The notes under the pieces: model-generated
Databases searched by the model: none
What the model was told of the DNA's origin: nothing
The model's input: only the letters and a program-made list of their open reading frames with translations
In this document: piece by piece, positions 44,836 to 58,269 of the stretch
Layout: each line of letters begins with the position of its first letter
How positions within the stretch are numbered: position 1 is the first letter of the stretch
Assembly (NCBI GenBank): GCA_023101725.1
Contig: JALJCO010001098.1
Location: forward strand, 1,674,001 to 1,738,000
Length of the DNA stretch: 64,000 bases
Direction of reading: 5' to 3'
From: Atherinomorus stipes
Taxonomy: Eukaryota > Chordata > Actinopteri > Atheriniformes > Atherinidae
Program-made: the position numbers and the translations under genes

Positions 44836-46734
44836 TATATTTTTACTTTTTATTGGACCCGTCAGAACTGATAAAACAATTGTTTATTTACTTTAAAAAA
44901 ATCCAGTAAAGTCGATATTTTTATACTGCACCCCTCTGGACGTTCTGTGGATTTTTCAAAAATAACTGTTTTGATGAAAAAGTTGTAGCTTTGACCTTTA
45001 AACAAACATTTGCCGTGACTTTGCCCTTTTGGTTTTGAATGGTTGAACAGAATCAGCAGAGATGGACGAGCTTTAACACTTTTCCATCCAGTTTATCAGT
45101 TTTCAGACTGGTTGCAGAAAGGTTCACGATCAGTTTAAACAATACTGTACCAAGCAAGCAGCAACCCAAGTCCTGTGCTAGCTTTTTCTAGTGTAGATTA
45201 GCGCCTTTCTGTCTTGAGTAAGCAAATATAACAGGTTTTACTGAAACAATCTGTAAGGGAATATAAACAGATAAAAGATGTGGGTCTGGGACCAAAATAG
45301 ACCTAAAGATTTTAAACATGAACATCCTTTAACGTTAGGCCATGGAAGACACTTTGTTTCCCTCTTTTTTGAGGACGTGAACTCTTGTAGGCATTGCATG
45401 TCATGGGAAAAGCGTAATGGTTATTTGGTTTGTCATTGCAGTCACTCAGTTAGAGTCTGACTGAGCCACATCGTGTTCCAGGGCAAAGCAACTCCACATG
45501 CTCCAAGAAATCTGAAGCACTGCAGCGAGCGTGGATCTCCTCTCCATGACATGTCAGTGACGCTCCGCCCAGTAATATCCAACGCGCAGAGCTGTGCAGA
45601 GCAGCTGTGCACATTAAATGTTTAGTGTCTGATTGGTTCGGTTTAGGGGAAGATTATGGTTTGGCCAGGCTGAGATTACTCAGAACAAAACGGGTGAACT
45701 TGACTTTTGCTGTCGTTTAAGAGCTCTATATAAAAGTGTCGGATAATATCAACATCAACCTGAATTTTCAGGAAATTTGCTGTATTTTATCTAAAATCTG
45801 TGCGTCTGAAACTCAGCTGGCAGGTGAGAATGATGCTGCTGGAGAGGGATTACGACACGCATGAATCCACAGCGAGCTTTGCGACCCCTCTCCTCCCTCC
45901 CTCCCCCCATCTCCGTATCCCACCACAGCTGGTTTCCTGCTGTAATCTCTCATGTGTTTATATTCTTTACTTTTAGACCTCTCTGATAATCTTCCACGGT
46001 CTCTTTGGCTCGCTCCATCACTCTCGAGCTGCTATTCAGTTAGATTTTCTCTTCCATTACTCAACTCATTCAACAAGCCGTTTATTTGGCACGCTCCGTT
46101 GGCATCTTTAGAATATTATCAGGCTCGGGGTGTGAAACAGCCGCCGCAGCGCTGTCCATGCAGGTTCCTGTTTAATCTGTTTAGTTTTTGTGGGGATGCT
46201 TTATTGATGCCACAGGTCCATATCTATCTTTCCATTGGACTTGCTGCCTCACTGTGAGGTCAGTCAGTCAACTTAACTTTATTTATAGATGCCTTTCAGT
46301 GATTACAGCTAAGTACTTCACAGAGAGATAAAGACATGTGGTAGAAAGCTGCACAAACATCAACTTGGATTTGGTTTTATCGCTTTAGATTTTCTCTTAA
46401 AGGACCATACCATTGTAATGTACAGTAAGTCATGATTTGAGCTGCGGCTCTTGTCAGTGGGATTACTTTTGCAAATAAATGCAAGAAAACATTACTGATG
46501 TGAATTTAGCCTCCTTAAAACAACAGAGCAAAGTTAAGTTCCTTTAAAAATCCCAAGTTTGTGCTTTGTTTATAGGCTTTTCTCTTGGATGGGAGTATTG
46601 ATCACTGGTGTAATGGTGGATGTTCAACCTTTAAATGTCTTTGGAAGGCAGTTGTGGTGCAAATTCTGCTTGACATGCATGTGTCAACACAATATGTGCC
46701 AGATTAAATAAACTAGACAAATTAGTAGAGATGA

Positions 46735-47545
46735 ACGAAGTTTTTTCCAATGCAATCCAGTACGATACCTGGGCTGAGCGTATCGGCCGATACCAAACCG
46801 ATACTACTGTACCTTGTACCTTGTACCTTGCCATTTGAGCGAAGGCATCAGGCCTGAAAATTTTTTTTACCCCTGTTTAAAAAAGATAAAGAAATTAACA
46901 GATATACAGTGGTCCTCTAAATTACTCCAATTAAAGAAAAGGCTAAATTCACAATAGTAATACAAATAACAAGGAACTAAAGAAACTAATAATAAATAAA
47001 GATTTACAAAATTATAATTTAGTGAAATAAAATATTGCTTTTTTATTATTATTAAAAACAATAATTAAAAAAATAAAAAAACAAACAAAACTGTCCCAGG
47101 CACATAAAAGCACCTTTCCCATGAACAGTGGACCAAAATACCTGTCAACAGGTGCTTCGGAGCCCCATCATGCTTGTTTGCTTGTTTTTTTTTTTTATTC
47201 ATCTGTTTATTTTATTATATTTCTGTTAAACTACAATTCGAAATCAATGTCATGATTTTCATAGAATTTTTTATTTATTATTATTTTTGTCAATTTTAAC
47301 GTATCTCACTGACAGCTGATTTTTTTCCCTCTTTAATTGGATTATATGAATAATTTTGAGGACGACTGTAAATGTACTTAATATCATTTATTAACAAATA
47401 ACAAAGTGTACATTTATTATGATATTAATAAAACCAGAAATGACTGGATCAGACTGCTGGATCGGCCACATTCATCCGATATCCGATCCAGCTAATTTGT
47501 CAGTATCAGAAGCGATATCCGATGCATCGGATTGGTGCATCTAAC
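46735..47545. mobile_element. 'atcggccgata'-type element interrupted by a MITE
   Basis: The left part (46735-46880) has 'agatgaacgaag' and 'gcgtatcggccgatacc'. The right part (47400-47545) has 'ccgatatccgatcc' and ends 'ggattggtgcatct'. Tc1-like MITE copy 5 lies between them. Confidence 0.6.
46907..47368. mobile_element. Tc1-like MITE, copy 5 (internally deleted)
   Basis: It is bounded by TA (46905-46906 and 47369-47370). Ends CAGTGGTCCTCTAAATTA and, in inverse, CAGTCGTCCTCAAAATTATT. Compared with 44312, about 80 bp of the core is missing at 47153, where 'caacaggtgcttcgga' joins two parts directly. Confidence 0.85.
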
Positions 47546-48291
47546 TAGCAAGTAAGCAAACTGATGTAGAGGAAATGAAACCTTCAGAGTTCAGTGTTTT
47601 GGCTTCAGGTTGAATCCTGCAGTTGGTCAGTGAAGCTGTTTTTATTTCAGCTTTGCGTCCTTTCATCAGAATATAGAACAGTTCATATTTGATGTCTTCT
47701 CATGGTAATCCAATATCATACTCTGTTTCTCTGTAAACATTAAGTGCAGCTGGGATTTGAAATATTAAATCACAAACCAAGTCGCAATATTTATCGAAAA
47801 AATCACAGTTTGATCTTTTTTCACAATCATTCAGTCTAATTTTGAAGGGTCATGCAGAGTCCTGTGCAGATGGACTGGCTTGAACACTTTTTCTTCCATT
47901 TATTCAAACACACCACTCATGCAGAGAGCGACTGGTTGCAGAAATCTTTAGTTTTGCGATTAGCTGCAACGAAACCAAACAAACACCTCATCAGACGTCA
48001 GTTTTGGTACAATTCACGAGGTTGATCATAAACCTGAGTCAAAAATCTGCTGCACTTAATCTAAATTCCTGTGCCAGCTTTTCCAGGAGTATATATGTGA
48101 AATCTTTAGTGTTGATTGGAGGGCTTGCTTTGCAAACCACCCATGAAAGGAATATTTTGAGGGTGGTGTCTCACCTGCAGAGACAGCCGTCACCGTTGGA
48201 GAAATCAGGAAGGAATGCTGTCGGGAGAGAAAAGCAGCAACAGGAGTTAATTTTTTCCACCTAAAACAAGTTAAAAGTTACAGTTACAGCA

Positions 48292-48957
48292 CCAAGGTTA
48301 TCATAGTTTTGGATTTTTAATTAGTTTCAGTTTTTATTTAGTTTTGACTTTCTGTTTTTCAATTCAGTTAGTTTTACTTAATTTTTTGAGCAGGTTTGCT
48401 AGTTTTTATTATTTTATTACATTTTTTGTAATGTAAATGCTTAGTTTTAGTTTATTTTTGATTAGCCTCAGTGTTATTTTTATTTTTTTCCCCCTCTGTG
48501 AAATTATAGGTATTTGTCTGGTGTGACATTCAAAATCCTCAGAAAGTCACTTGGAGTATTAATATAATATAATATAATATAATATAATATAATATAATAT
48601 AATATAATATAATATAATATAATATAATATAATATAATATAATATAATATATTATAATATCAATATAAAAGCGGTAGAGCAAAGTAAATAAATTAAATAG
48701 CAATAGATTTCATATCAACCCAAAAGGTTTATGTATTTAAGAAATTTACAAAGACTAAAACTAAGGATGTTTTTGCAATAATTTTAGTTACTTTTAGTTA
48801 GTTTTAGTTAGATGTAAAGACACAATACAGTTTCAGTTGGTTAGTTTTTTTTAAAAAAAAAAACTGTAATTTTTATTTTCATTTCAGTTAACAAAAATGT
48901 TTTTTCAATTTTAGTTTTAGTTTTTTCGTTAGTTTTAGTTAACCATATAACCGTGTA
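48292..48957. mobile_element. DNA element with CAAGGTTAT ends and microsatellite core
   Basis: The left end 'ccaaggttatcatagtttt' is inverted near 48932-48957 ('ttagttaaccatataaccgtg'). The body is rich in TTAGTTTTAGTT repeats and contains the pentanucleotide array at 48562-48652. Confidence 0.6.
48562..48652. repeat. (ATAAT)n pentanucleotide microsatellite
   Basis: About 18 perfect 5-bp units (AATAT/ATAAT). Confidence 0.95.
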
Positions 48958-50184
48958 CAGCACAGCAACATGGTCCATGTAGAATAGTCTGTGGGTATTT
49001 TACAGTTTGAAAAGGGCAGCAATGTAAACATTTGATGCAAAAGAAATTTGCTGTAAAACTCCACAATGCAGCTTTCACAGGTGGTGGAAATTTGCTCTTC
49101 TATTGGCCCAGTTTTTAGCAGTAGTTTGCTCAGTCAGAATTCCTCCCTGATTCTCCCTGAACTTAAATCTTCATCTCAAATAAAGTGAACTTCCCTGTTT
49201 TGAAGATCTCCGAACACAGATGCGACCGAGTCGTTTCAGCAATGTCCAAAACAGTTTACGAAGCGATCTGCTGATGAGAAGGTCACGTTTGTTTCTAAGC
49301 TTGTAGATGGTGACTGTTTATCTTTGAACTGAATGTTCAGGTTAGCTACATCTCTCCTTGTTGTTCATGGTTCAGGACCAGTGTATAAACATGAAGTGAT
49401 GATAAGTTATCATTCTCCATATTCATATTAAATCGTCAAGCTAATAGCAGCTATCATTGCAGCCTACTCTGTGGCAGTCAGTAGCTGTGTTCGAAAACAT
49501 CCACTCCTCCACTCACTCCCTGTTCCATCCATAGTGTATATGATGTAGTCCACTATATCATGTACACTATGTAGGGAGTGATGGGAGGAGATTTCAGTTA
49601 CCTCTGCTTATGTACTGTCAGAATATTTAATTTGTCATTCAAGTGCCAAAGTCTTCATTTAACTTGCAGTGAAAACATCAAACTGAGCAGCGGTGTGGTG
49701 GTGTGAATGCGCTGATCGTAGTGAATGTGATGGAGGTGTTAGCACAGATTAGCATTAGTGTAAACTAATAAAGAAAGACACGAGTCCTCTTATATGTCAT
49801 CACTGTGTGTCACTCATACTGGCGCTTTTCCCTCTCCTGCTACAAAATGTTAATCCACTCATAACTCAGAATGTCCCATGCCATTTATATTTTGAAGTTT
49901 TGAAAACATTACAGATTTTAGTCATTTTATTGAGGGGGGGATCATGATTTTGACACACTTGAGTGAACTCATGGTGTGTTGGAATAAAGACTGCATTCGT
50001 CTGACAGATCTTTTTAGCATTTCATTGACAATAAGTCATTACAACCTCAGTTTAAGTTTAGAAAACTAATGAGATGACAGTGGATGAGACTATCAGGCTT
50101 TAAATGTGACCCCCCCTCATATCCGTATTTCTAACAATTCCAGCATCATCATGTGGGTTATATCTTTCTTTTCTTCATCCCTAG

Positions 50185-50453
50185 ACAAAGATAAGCCCCT
50201 GGATTCTGATGAGGACTCCTTAGGTGTGAACACCGGAGGGCCAGGCGGGGTGGGAGGAACCCCAGGCTCTGGCTCGCTGCGGCCCAACTCCCAGTCAGCC
50301 TTCCTGGGCCCGCTGCTGTGGGAGAGGACCCTACCGTGTGATGGAGGCCTGTTCCAGCTGCAGTACATGGACCTGGAGGAGTTCTTGACTGAGAATGGGA
50401 TGGGGATGCACAGCAACGGGCCCAGCTCGGCCAGCGCCCAGATCCCCTCCCAG
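50185..50453 (+). CDS. dbp: dbp coding exon 2 (transactivation region)
   Basis: It encodes about 89 residues, from DKDKPLDSDEDSLG to SASAQIPSQ. The block SAFLGPLLWERTLP, CDGGLFQLQYMDLEEFLTEN is the hallmark PAR-bZIP transactivation segment; LLWERTLP agrees with DBP, where HLF and TEF have LWDKTLP-like sequence. The acceptor is 'cttttcttcatccctag' (ends 50184) and the donor GTACTA at 50454 is weaker than the other dbp donors. It enters after one codon base and leaves in phase 0. Confidence 0.9.
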
Positions 50454-52835
50454 GTACTACTGCTGTATACCAAAACTTACAGTTACATAAACTTGTAATT
50501 CTCCCTTCAGACGGAGAACATTTTAATCTGAGACACACTAAATCAGAGGTTTTTTTTAATGGGTTAATGGAGTTTAAAGAGGTTTTTAATGGGTCATAAT
50601 GTCATATTTGTATTCTACCTTGTCCGTCATTTGCATGAGCCTGTTCAGGCTCATCAGACTTAATGTCAATACATCCAAGGTTTCCTATTAGTAGCTCACA
50701 ATCATTCATTTTTATCTGCGTTAGACTGGAATGAGCTTAAAATTGTGACTAAAAAGAGATCTGCTAAGGCTACATGTTAACTCACCGTAACTTTCAAGAC
50801 ATTTCCAGGCTGGCGCTCTAATAAAACCTGTTTCCGCATTAGTAGTTGATCGAATTAAATCCTTAAAAACTATTTACAAGCTATGATTCTGGCTTTATTT
50901 GCAATCAGAGTTTAAGTTACACAGGGCTTATTTCATGTGAGGTTTTCACATACCCGGAAAAGTGCACTGTGACAATTTCAGAGTTCTCATCCATCCTGGA
51001 AAACCTGGAAAATGATTGAACATTTTTCCAGTCATGGAAAACACATGGAAAATGATAAAAAGAGTAAAATGTCCTGGTAAAGCTAGTATTGTCCTGGAAA
51101 ATGATTTTTCCTCCCTGAACGCAAATGGGTCAAACATTTAACTAGTATGATTGTTTTCAGCTGCCTTTAACCGGCAACGTTGAACTGTAGCTTCTATGCT
51201 TCATTGCTACTTTGTCTCTGCTTCGTCTCTATTCCGTCGCAACTCCGTCACTAATTCGTGTCTGTTTCTTCTCTGTTTAGTCACTACTTCATCTTTGCTT
51301 CGTCACTGTACAAAATTTATGGTACAATTGTAGAAAATAACACTTATCCAAAAGCTTGGGGTGGAATTTATTAGTCTATCTTGTGATGGCTTGACTCATA
51401 CTGTAGCAGCTGGAAAAATTCCTGAAAATGTCCTGGAAAAGTCCTGGAAAAACACTTCAAGAAAAGAGTGGGAACCCTGAATTTGTTTTGCTAAAAGTTG
51501 CCTAATCTCTCACGAGGAACTTAAATCTGTGTGCTTTTTGAGAATTTTTTTTTTTTCTTGTTGTAAAGCATGTTGATCTGTCTGATGGCAGTGTGAGAGT
51601 TATTTAGAAATAAATTTAACTTGAATTTAATTTATAAAAGATTGAAAAGTCACTTCTACGAGCAGCAAAGTTCCAAATTCAACAACAGGAAGAGTAAGGG
51701 TCTTCATAAGTATGCTAACTGCTTTCAAACTATTTAACTAGCTCATCCTATTGAAGCCTTGGATCATAAAAAAGGCAAGTTGATCTTTACATGCTTTCTG
51801 TCGGTGAAGTTGCAACTAGCCACATAAATCTAGTAAGATGAAGCATTTCTGCAGTAATTGGCCAAAAGCTAACGATTCTCACTTTAGCATAAAACTGCTA
51901 CGTCACTGTTTTTGGCATTTCAATCTGTTTGCATCCGTCTGTTCTTCTTCACCCAGCTAAAAAATAACATTGTGCTTTTTATTTAAAACAATCCAACATC
52001 TAATGTCTAATTAACAGCAAGGGATGGAATTAATTCATGTATGACCTATCAGTGCTGAGTTTGTATGGAAGTAAAGCTATTGTGTTGACTTTACTAAATT
52101 CCTGTGGTGCATCGGAGGCACAGCTGTCATATCTAAGGCACAGCAGGTTCAAATCCCATGTGGCATAATAATGTTTCCATATCACTGCTGCAGCTTCCCT
52201 CAGCACATCCAGGCAGAGCAGCTGTTCACAGCTAACATCCTCTGTGGTATCACATCAGCCTACATTTGCTGCATCTTCACCACATTTAGCTAAACTTGCA
52301 CTGTTTTAACAAGACTGTATTCCACTTAGATTTCTAATAAATTAGGATATTACCACCGTTTGGAAACACCACATAACTCAGATCATTAAGCAGAGAAAAA
52401 TGTTACATAATTAAGCTTCTTTCAGCTACATAATACGTCAATAATCTGGAGGCTATCTCCACATGGATTGATGGCTAGCTAATTTGTGAGCTAACGTGTT
52501 CTAGTTCCACTACTGTAGATGAACAATGAAGATTCAAGGATGGATAGATTACATTAAATTTAAATAGTCTCCAACAAGCTATTGTTGTAGCTTCATTATA
52601 AACGGATTTTCTTTTTTTATTGATAGGCTACATCATTTTTGAGAAGAACCATTAATTAAATGAAGCAATGATGCTACATCTGTGTTTCATTTGAACTTTC
52701 TGGATTTCCTCAGCTCTGCTTACATGCTGGTCTCTGTTACCTGCTGTGGTTTTTGAACCAACGATGGTTTTGCAAATGAAATATGAGGGAATTTTCCTCG
52801 TTAATGAACATTGTTGTTCTGTCTTGTATTCTCAG
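50454..52835 (+). other. dbp intron 2 (2.4 kb)
   Basis: It runs from GTACTA to TTCTCAG. It contains a repeat with 'cctggaaaa' units (about 50970-51479) and otherwise unremarkable A/T-rich sequence. Confidence 0.85.
50970..51479. repeat. Repeat with GTGGGAACCCTG end and 'cctggaaaa' units
   Basis: The right edge 'agtgggaaccctg' is typical of a fish DNA repeat. 'ctggaaaatga' and 'tcctggaaaa' recur along it. The left edge is unclear. Confidence 0.45.
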
Positions 52836-53031
52836 AGCTCCCAGTCTGCGGTGCCCAACCAGAGTTCCCAGTGTCCTCCTGCATCCCCTCCACCATGTTC
52901 CTCCTCTTCATCCTCCATGTCCTCTTCGTCCTCCTCCTCCTCGCTTCTCGGATTGGAGACCGTCCAGCCGCAACCGCCGCCGCCGCCTCAGCAGCAGCAG
53001 AACATGATGGGAGGACCTGAGTGTCTACATG
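52836..53031 (+). CDS. dbp: dbp coding exon 3 (Ser/Pro/Gln-rich linker)
   Basis: It encodes 65 residues, SSQSAVPNQSSQCPPASPPP, then a run of Ser, then ETVQPQPPPPPQQQQNMMGG and PECLHG. The acceptor TTCTCAG ends at 52835 and the donor GTGAGT is at 53032. It starts in phase 0 and ends after one base of a codon. This low-complexity linker should precede the proline- and acid-rich (PAR) region. The PAR, basic region and zipper are not found before 64000. Exons 1-3 give the first 220 residues with no stop or frameshift. Confidence 0.85.
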
Positions 53032-53204
53032 GTGAGTAGCTGCAAAACCTCACGACAAAACGGTGAACACCTGATTAATTAGCCTCAGTTTCACAACAAC
53101 GTATAGCATATGAAGTAATTCCATACCCATCTCTACCACTAGATGTTAGTAATTCTTATACAATGTACCCTCAAAGCACTTTCTGGGGTCAGTTATACCT
53201 TAAA

Positions 53205-53605
53205 AGCATAGACTGTTAATAGACCTTCTGCTACGTCACCCGTTGGTTTCTGAGGAGCTAAAAGTGAAGCCAGTTGGGCGTGTCCCTCCGTCGCCATCTT
53301 GCTGCGTCACGTGTGTCGTCACTCCCGGAAAATAATAAAATGGGCAAAGGCAAGGCCACTCCAAGCCGCGGGGCAAATGATTGACAGCTGACGTTCTCCG
53401 TGCTAAACGCTACCCGAGCTAACTCGAAACTAACTGGAGCTAATGAAGATTAGCCCCCTAAGCAGCAGGGTAAAGGTGAGACACGCTGAGACTTGCTATT
53501 ATCGGACTAAAAACAGCCGTTTTACTACTCTGCTACAAACTGAGACCTTGCTGAGAGTAAACAAGGAGCTAACTAGGAGCCACTAAAGGACACGCCCTTA
53601 ATTAT
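53205..53605 (+). repeat. 'gctaactcg / ggagctaaa' repeat, copy A
   Basis: It contains 'ggtttctgaggagctaaaag', 'gcgccatcttgctgc'-like sequence, 'aaatgattgacagctgac' and 'gggtaaaggtgagacacgc'. Inverted relatives lie at 55290-55612 and 59515-59885. CpG-rich for a repeat, with a CACGTG at 53308-53313. Confidence 0.75.
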
Positions 53606-55289
53606 GTGTGATTTCAAGATTAAATCACAATAATAAATAAAATCTATTTACCCCTCTCACAGTTGACATGAAGGTAAACTTGACCTGTTAAACCTAGAAT
53701 GATTTTTTGAACCAGGATGTAAACATGTTTATTTCTGCTATGAAGCTGGCGTTTTAAAAATAGTTACTCGTAGTACAGTCATAGCTACACCTGAGACTAC
53801 TGGATCCACTCGCAGATGAAAACATCTTTATGTCTGAGAGAATTTTGGCCAATAACGGCCACCGTACGTTCACAACAGTTCTTGGTATATGAGTTCATTG
53901 CTATACCCATCTTTACCACTAGATGTCTGTAACTGTTACACATTGTACCTTTAAAACTACTTAAAGGTGTTTGTTTTTTTTTGTTTTTTTTTAAGGCAAG
54001 CCTGAAACTTTTTTTACTTGTGCTATGTTCCATTTTTATTTTCCTTCACCATTAACGTATATACTGATATTTACACATCTTAAATAACCTCACAAGTATT
54101 CCCTTCATTACTCCAAAAGTATTAAGTATATCTTATGGTTGCGGAGATACTGTATATTCATTTTATTCTGGGTGTGCAGTTTTTGAACGTAGCTCTAAAA
54201 CGTGGGCATGAGGCTCAAAGGGTTGAAGACTGAAAGAATTTTTCAGTGTAGCTCCTCAAAGATTAACAGTGAGATTAAATCTGATATATTCATGTTGGAC
54301 CAGAACATTTCTTCATGAGCTGAACGTGCCGAGGCCATGATGCGATCTGGCACTAATGAGGGCTCAGACCCATGATGCATTACATTAACTAACGCAATTC
54401 AACCATTTGGTGCCTCTAACAATAACCAGAGTAGGATTTATTCTAATTATATCTGTGTGTGATAAATGGCTAACACCCTGTCCTCCGACCCTCCTCGACT
54501 CTCATCAACATGCTGTTTTCATTCGTTATATATTCATAATTTATCGCTTCTCTCTGCTGCTTGTGAAATAAGCCAGATCTGCCAGAACATCTGAAGGTCT
54601 TTCTTTTATCTTTCTTTTAGTTTTTTATTTTGTATTTCACAGATTTCATGTCCAGAACTCCCTTTTCTGACTAATTAAAAACTAAAAGGCATTCTTTACC
54701 ACAATGATCGTGGTTTTTTGTTATCTTTCTTTGAGCCATGAAATGACTCATCATTGCTAATGTCATGATGGTTTACTGTTGATAGACTGCCATGTATATT
54801 TAATGTTCAATGGACGTGTAAAAATATGATGATGCAATGAGTGAGCAAGTGTGTAAGTAAATGAATGAAGACAAAGGCTGAACTTTTATGTGTTTTAACA
54901 TATTTGTGACATTTTTGTATTTTTTGAAGCCAAAAAAGCATCATTGCATTTAATTTTAAAGTTTTTAAGTTGCTCCCTTGGAAAAATGGATGAAAAGTGT
55001 ATTTCCTCGCTGTTATTTATTAACTTTATTGAAGAATGTGAAGTAATTTTTTCTTACTTAGTGAAGTAAACAAAGCTGTGAACTGATAATCAGAAGCTGT
55101 CACTTCTTATTATATTTTTAAGCAAGAAATTTGTTAGTTTTGCAACTTATTTGCAGTATTGGGATTAGTTTGAAGCCATGTTTGTGGCTACTTAATTCCA
55201 GTTTTCTCTAAAACTGTAATAACTGGGCACAGCTTATCAACTTGTACCTTGAAAGATAGTTGAAAATAAGGCAGTAGCAAAGTTGCAGA

Positions 55290-55612
55290 AAGGTAGTTTT
55301 TAGTCAGCTAATAGCAAGTTGAAGCGTGTCTTACCTTTACCCCGCTGCTTAGGAGGCTAATCTTTGTTAGCTCCTGTTAGTTTCGAGTTAGCTCAGTTAG
55401 CGTTTAGCCCAGAGTACATCAGCTGTCAATCATTTGCTCCGAGGTGGCTCTTTGCCCATTTTTGTAATTTCCGGCAGTGACGACACACGTGACGGGGCAA
55501 AGATGGCAACAATGGGAATAATGGGAACGCCAAACTGGCTTCATTTTTAGCTCTTCAGAAACCATTTGGTCACATGAGCAGAAGGTTTGCCCCCTTTTTT
55601 AACGGTGTCTGC
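55290..55612 (-). repeat. 'gctaactcg / ggagctaaa' repeat, copy B (inverted)
   Basis: The reverse complement of copy A along most of its length: 'agctcttcagaaacca', 'gctgtcaatcatttgct' and 'gtgtcttacctttacccc'. CACGTG lies at 55486-55491. It could form a large stem with copy A in the pre-mRNA. Confidence 0.75.
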
Positions 55613-55703
55613 TCCTAATGCGCAAAGACGTTTTGAGTTTTTTTTTAAACTTGGATGTATTTTTTAAATGATATGTGCCATAAAGCAACAAACATCCTCT
55701 ATA

Positions 55704-55850
55704 GCTGAGGCAAGTTTATTTGTATAATACAATTTGAAGTGCTTTACATAAAACATTAAAAGCATTACAGCGTGGTGCAGAAGAAAAGAAAGCATTAAAA
55801 AATGAAAGAATCAAAGCATGATTTAAAATTAATAACAAAGAGAGAAGGAG
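55704..55850 (+). repeat. LINE 3'-tail fragment
   Basis: 'gcaagtttatttgtataa' and 'agtgctttacataaaacatt' match the tail of the LINE at 6271-6345. No reverse-transcriptase sequence is attached. Confidence 0.7.
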
Positions 55851-58245
55851 GAAAGTGTGGAATCTATGATTTGTGTTTTGAAGCAGCTCTGTTGAAAATC
55901 AAACCTCTGCACAGAAATGAAAGACTTTTCTCTTGGCAGAGGTGGAAAACTTATTATTGTAAAGTAAATGGAACTAAGTGCAGCAGGAGCAGGTGTGCCA
56001 AAGTTGAATAGATAAAAGTGAATGCACACAAGGTTATTTCCAAAACTCCTCTAAGATGTTTTTCTCGGTTTCCATGGTTTACTACGCTCTCTGTCACCAG
56101 GCTCTCCTTTATTTTAATTTGTTCAAGGTTTGTTTCCCTTCATTTTCCGCTCGTTTAGTGATATTATCTGGTTGTGCCGTCTTTTTCTGCAGTTCTGGCT
56201 GCAGCTTTGGTGCCACCTGCTTATCTCAATGAACCAGATTTTAATAACAGAACACAAGTAGTGGATGGAAACAAGAAAATGTTTCCTTTTTTTCATATTT
56301 TTGAAACATTCAGCCAGAATTTATGCTACACTTGGATGGAAACCGAGGTGTTGAGAGAGCAATGCATTTCACGCTGTTGGCCAGTGTTCCTATTAAATGT
56401 TTTACTTTGAGATTTTTACACAAAGGAAATATCTGCCAGCCTCATTCTTTTTACCAGCTAGTTAATATGAATTGAGTCTTTCACAGCTCTTTCTGCAATG
56501 GCAGATAAAAGGACAGATGATAACTGAATCAGTTGTGTCTTGCTTGAAAACCAAAACAACGAGTTGAATGTTACAAAACCCCTGCAAGCACAAAGAGATC
56601 CAACATGGTCAGCATCTTTTTCATATCATACATATTGCCCTGGTTTGTGCAGATGGAAAACACTTGCTAGCTAATCATGCACAACAATAGATGCAAGACA
56701 CGATAAGGAAGTAAAATCTTATTATGTGCATGTGCTGAAGTTTGAGAACCAACAAAGAAGAATGAGACAGATGTGTCACTGTTCAGCTATGTCATTGTGA
56801 TAGTTGGACACATGAGAAATCATGAGATGAGATGTGAAAGTGTCTAAAAGAGCGAGCTGGCTTCAGGCTTTGCATTAAATACACGAGCAAACATTTGTAT
56901 GTCTGCTATATCTGATGAGACACAGCTGGCAGCTATGGAGGACCAAAACTGACAAAATAAAAAATGAATACAAATATAAATGGCTCTTGGGGACAGATCT
57001 TCTATTGGTCAAACAACACTGACTGAGCGGAGCTCATGCTCAGGCTGTTGGGAAACCATGGAGCGGTCTTTCCAGACACAACTTGAAAGACCGCCCCCTC
57101 ATTTACATAATGAGGCAGAAATGCATTGAGAAATGTAAAAATGAGACAAGAAAATGTAAAATGGAGAAACAGAAATAAGTTTGGAAAAATAGATGGAGGA
57201 AGAAAGATCAAGACTGGAAATATTGGGGACATAAATGTGACTGAATTTTTAAAAATGTCAATAAATGAATAAATAGATAAAATGCCAGATAAAAAAAAAA
57301 TACAGAAATAAATAATTTGGGGGGAAAAGAAAATGTGAACAGAAATAAAAGAAGAAAATTAAATACAGGCATAAAAATGAAGAGAGAAAGAAATGTAAAA
57401 AAGTATCAAATTAATTGATAAACTTAAAATTACACAGAAAAATGCATAAATAGGCGTATTGAAATAAAATCAAATTAAAACAGTGGAAAAATAACAATAG
57501 AAATATACAATGATATCACATTTGGTAGGTTTGTTAATATAAATATGATTTTTAAAAAATGTATTTGTGTAACCAATTGGCATATTTTTTCTGTTTTGAG
57601 CCGGTTTTATGCTTTTGTATGTATTTTTTATTTTGTCAGTTTTGGTCCTCCATAGAGCAGCTTACTGCATAACTCCGGATTATTTCAGCTCTTTAAGATT
57701 TAAAAATATTGAATTTGTGATGATGAATCCACCTGTGAGATGTTTGCTGCACGGTGTTCTCTTACCTTTGACTGCGTACCACGAAGATCTCGAGGCAGAG
57801 CGAGAAAACCAGAAGGACAGATTTACCCAACAGGATCAGATTCTAAGAAATCTGGCTAGGACAATGTGTTTGTCTTTTCATTCTGAGTCATAAACAATAA
57901 CAGGAGGAGATGTTTTATGGGGGGGGGGGGGGACGACATCTGCAGAGTTGTGTGAAGAAAAACAAATTAAAAAAGAGATACAGAGAAAGAGAGATGCATG
58001 AACCAAAGCAGCAGAGGTTCTGTCAGGATAAAGCTGCAAAGAAGAGAGTACCACTGCTGCAACTCTACCAGGAGATTCTATGAATATACTCCATCGGTGT
58101 GTGTGTGCACATGCATGCCTTTATGAATGCATGTTTGTGATTTTTCTTTGTGTGCAGCGTAGAGAACTTTGTGCATATGCGAGTGTCCTCTTTGTTTCGG
58201 CATTTGCATGCAACTAGGCTTTAATGGGAACATGCTTTCATCTTT

Positions 58246-58269
58246 CTGTGTGTGTGTGTGTGTGTGTGC
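58246..58269. repeat. (TG)n microsatellite
   Basis: About 12 TG units. Confidence 0.85.

Larger units (their letters stand above)
40884..50184 (+). other. dbp intron 1 (9.3 kb)
   Basis: It runs from GTGAGT to CCCTAG. No other exon was seen inside. It carries an E-box, a long G-run, microsatellites and at least six transposon insertions listed separately. The remaining stretches (41.1-43.2 kb, 44.9-46.7 kb, 49.0-50.1 kb) show nothing I can name beyond A/T-rich unique DNA. Confidence 0.85.

Noticed and set aside
45278..46257. ORFs in dbp intron 1 (45278-45460 and 45952-46257)
   Set aside because: No splice-flanked boundaries and no recognisable protein sequence; length is within chance expectation.
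40688..53031. Calling the bZIP gene hlf or tef
   Set aside because: The LLWERTLP motif fits DBP better than the LWDKTLP/LWEKT motifs of HLF and TEF, and the location agrees. The bZIP exon that would confirm this is outside the window.
57609..57893. 94-codon ORF starting with a hydrophobic segment in dbp intron 3
   Set aside because: A possible signal-like start, but the remainder has no recognisable feature and the surrounding DNA is A/T-rich intron; not enough to call a gene.
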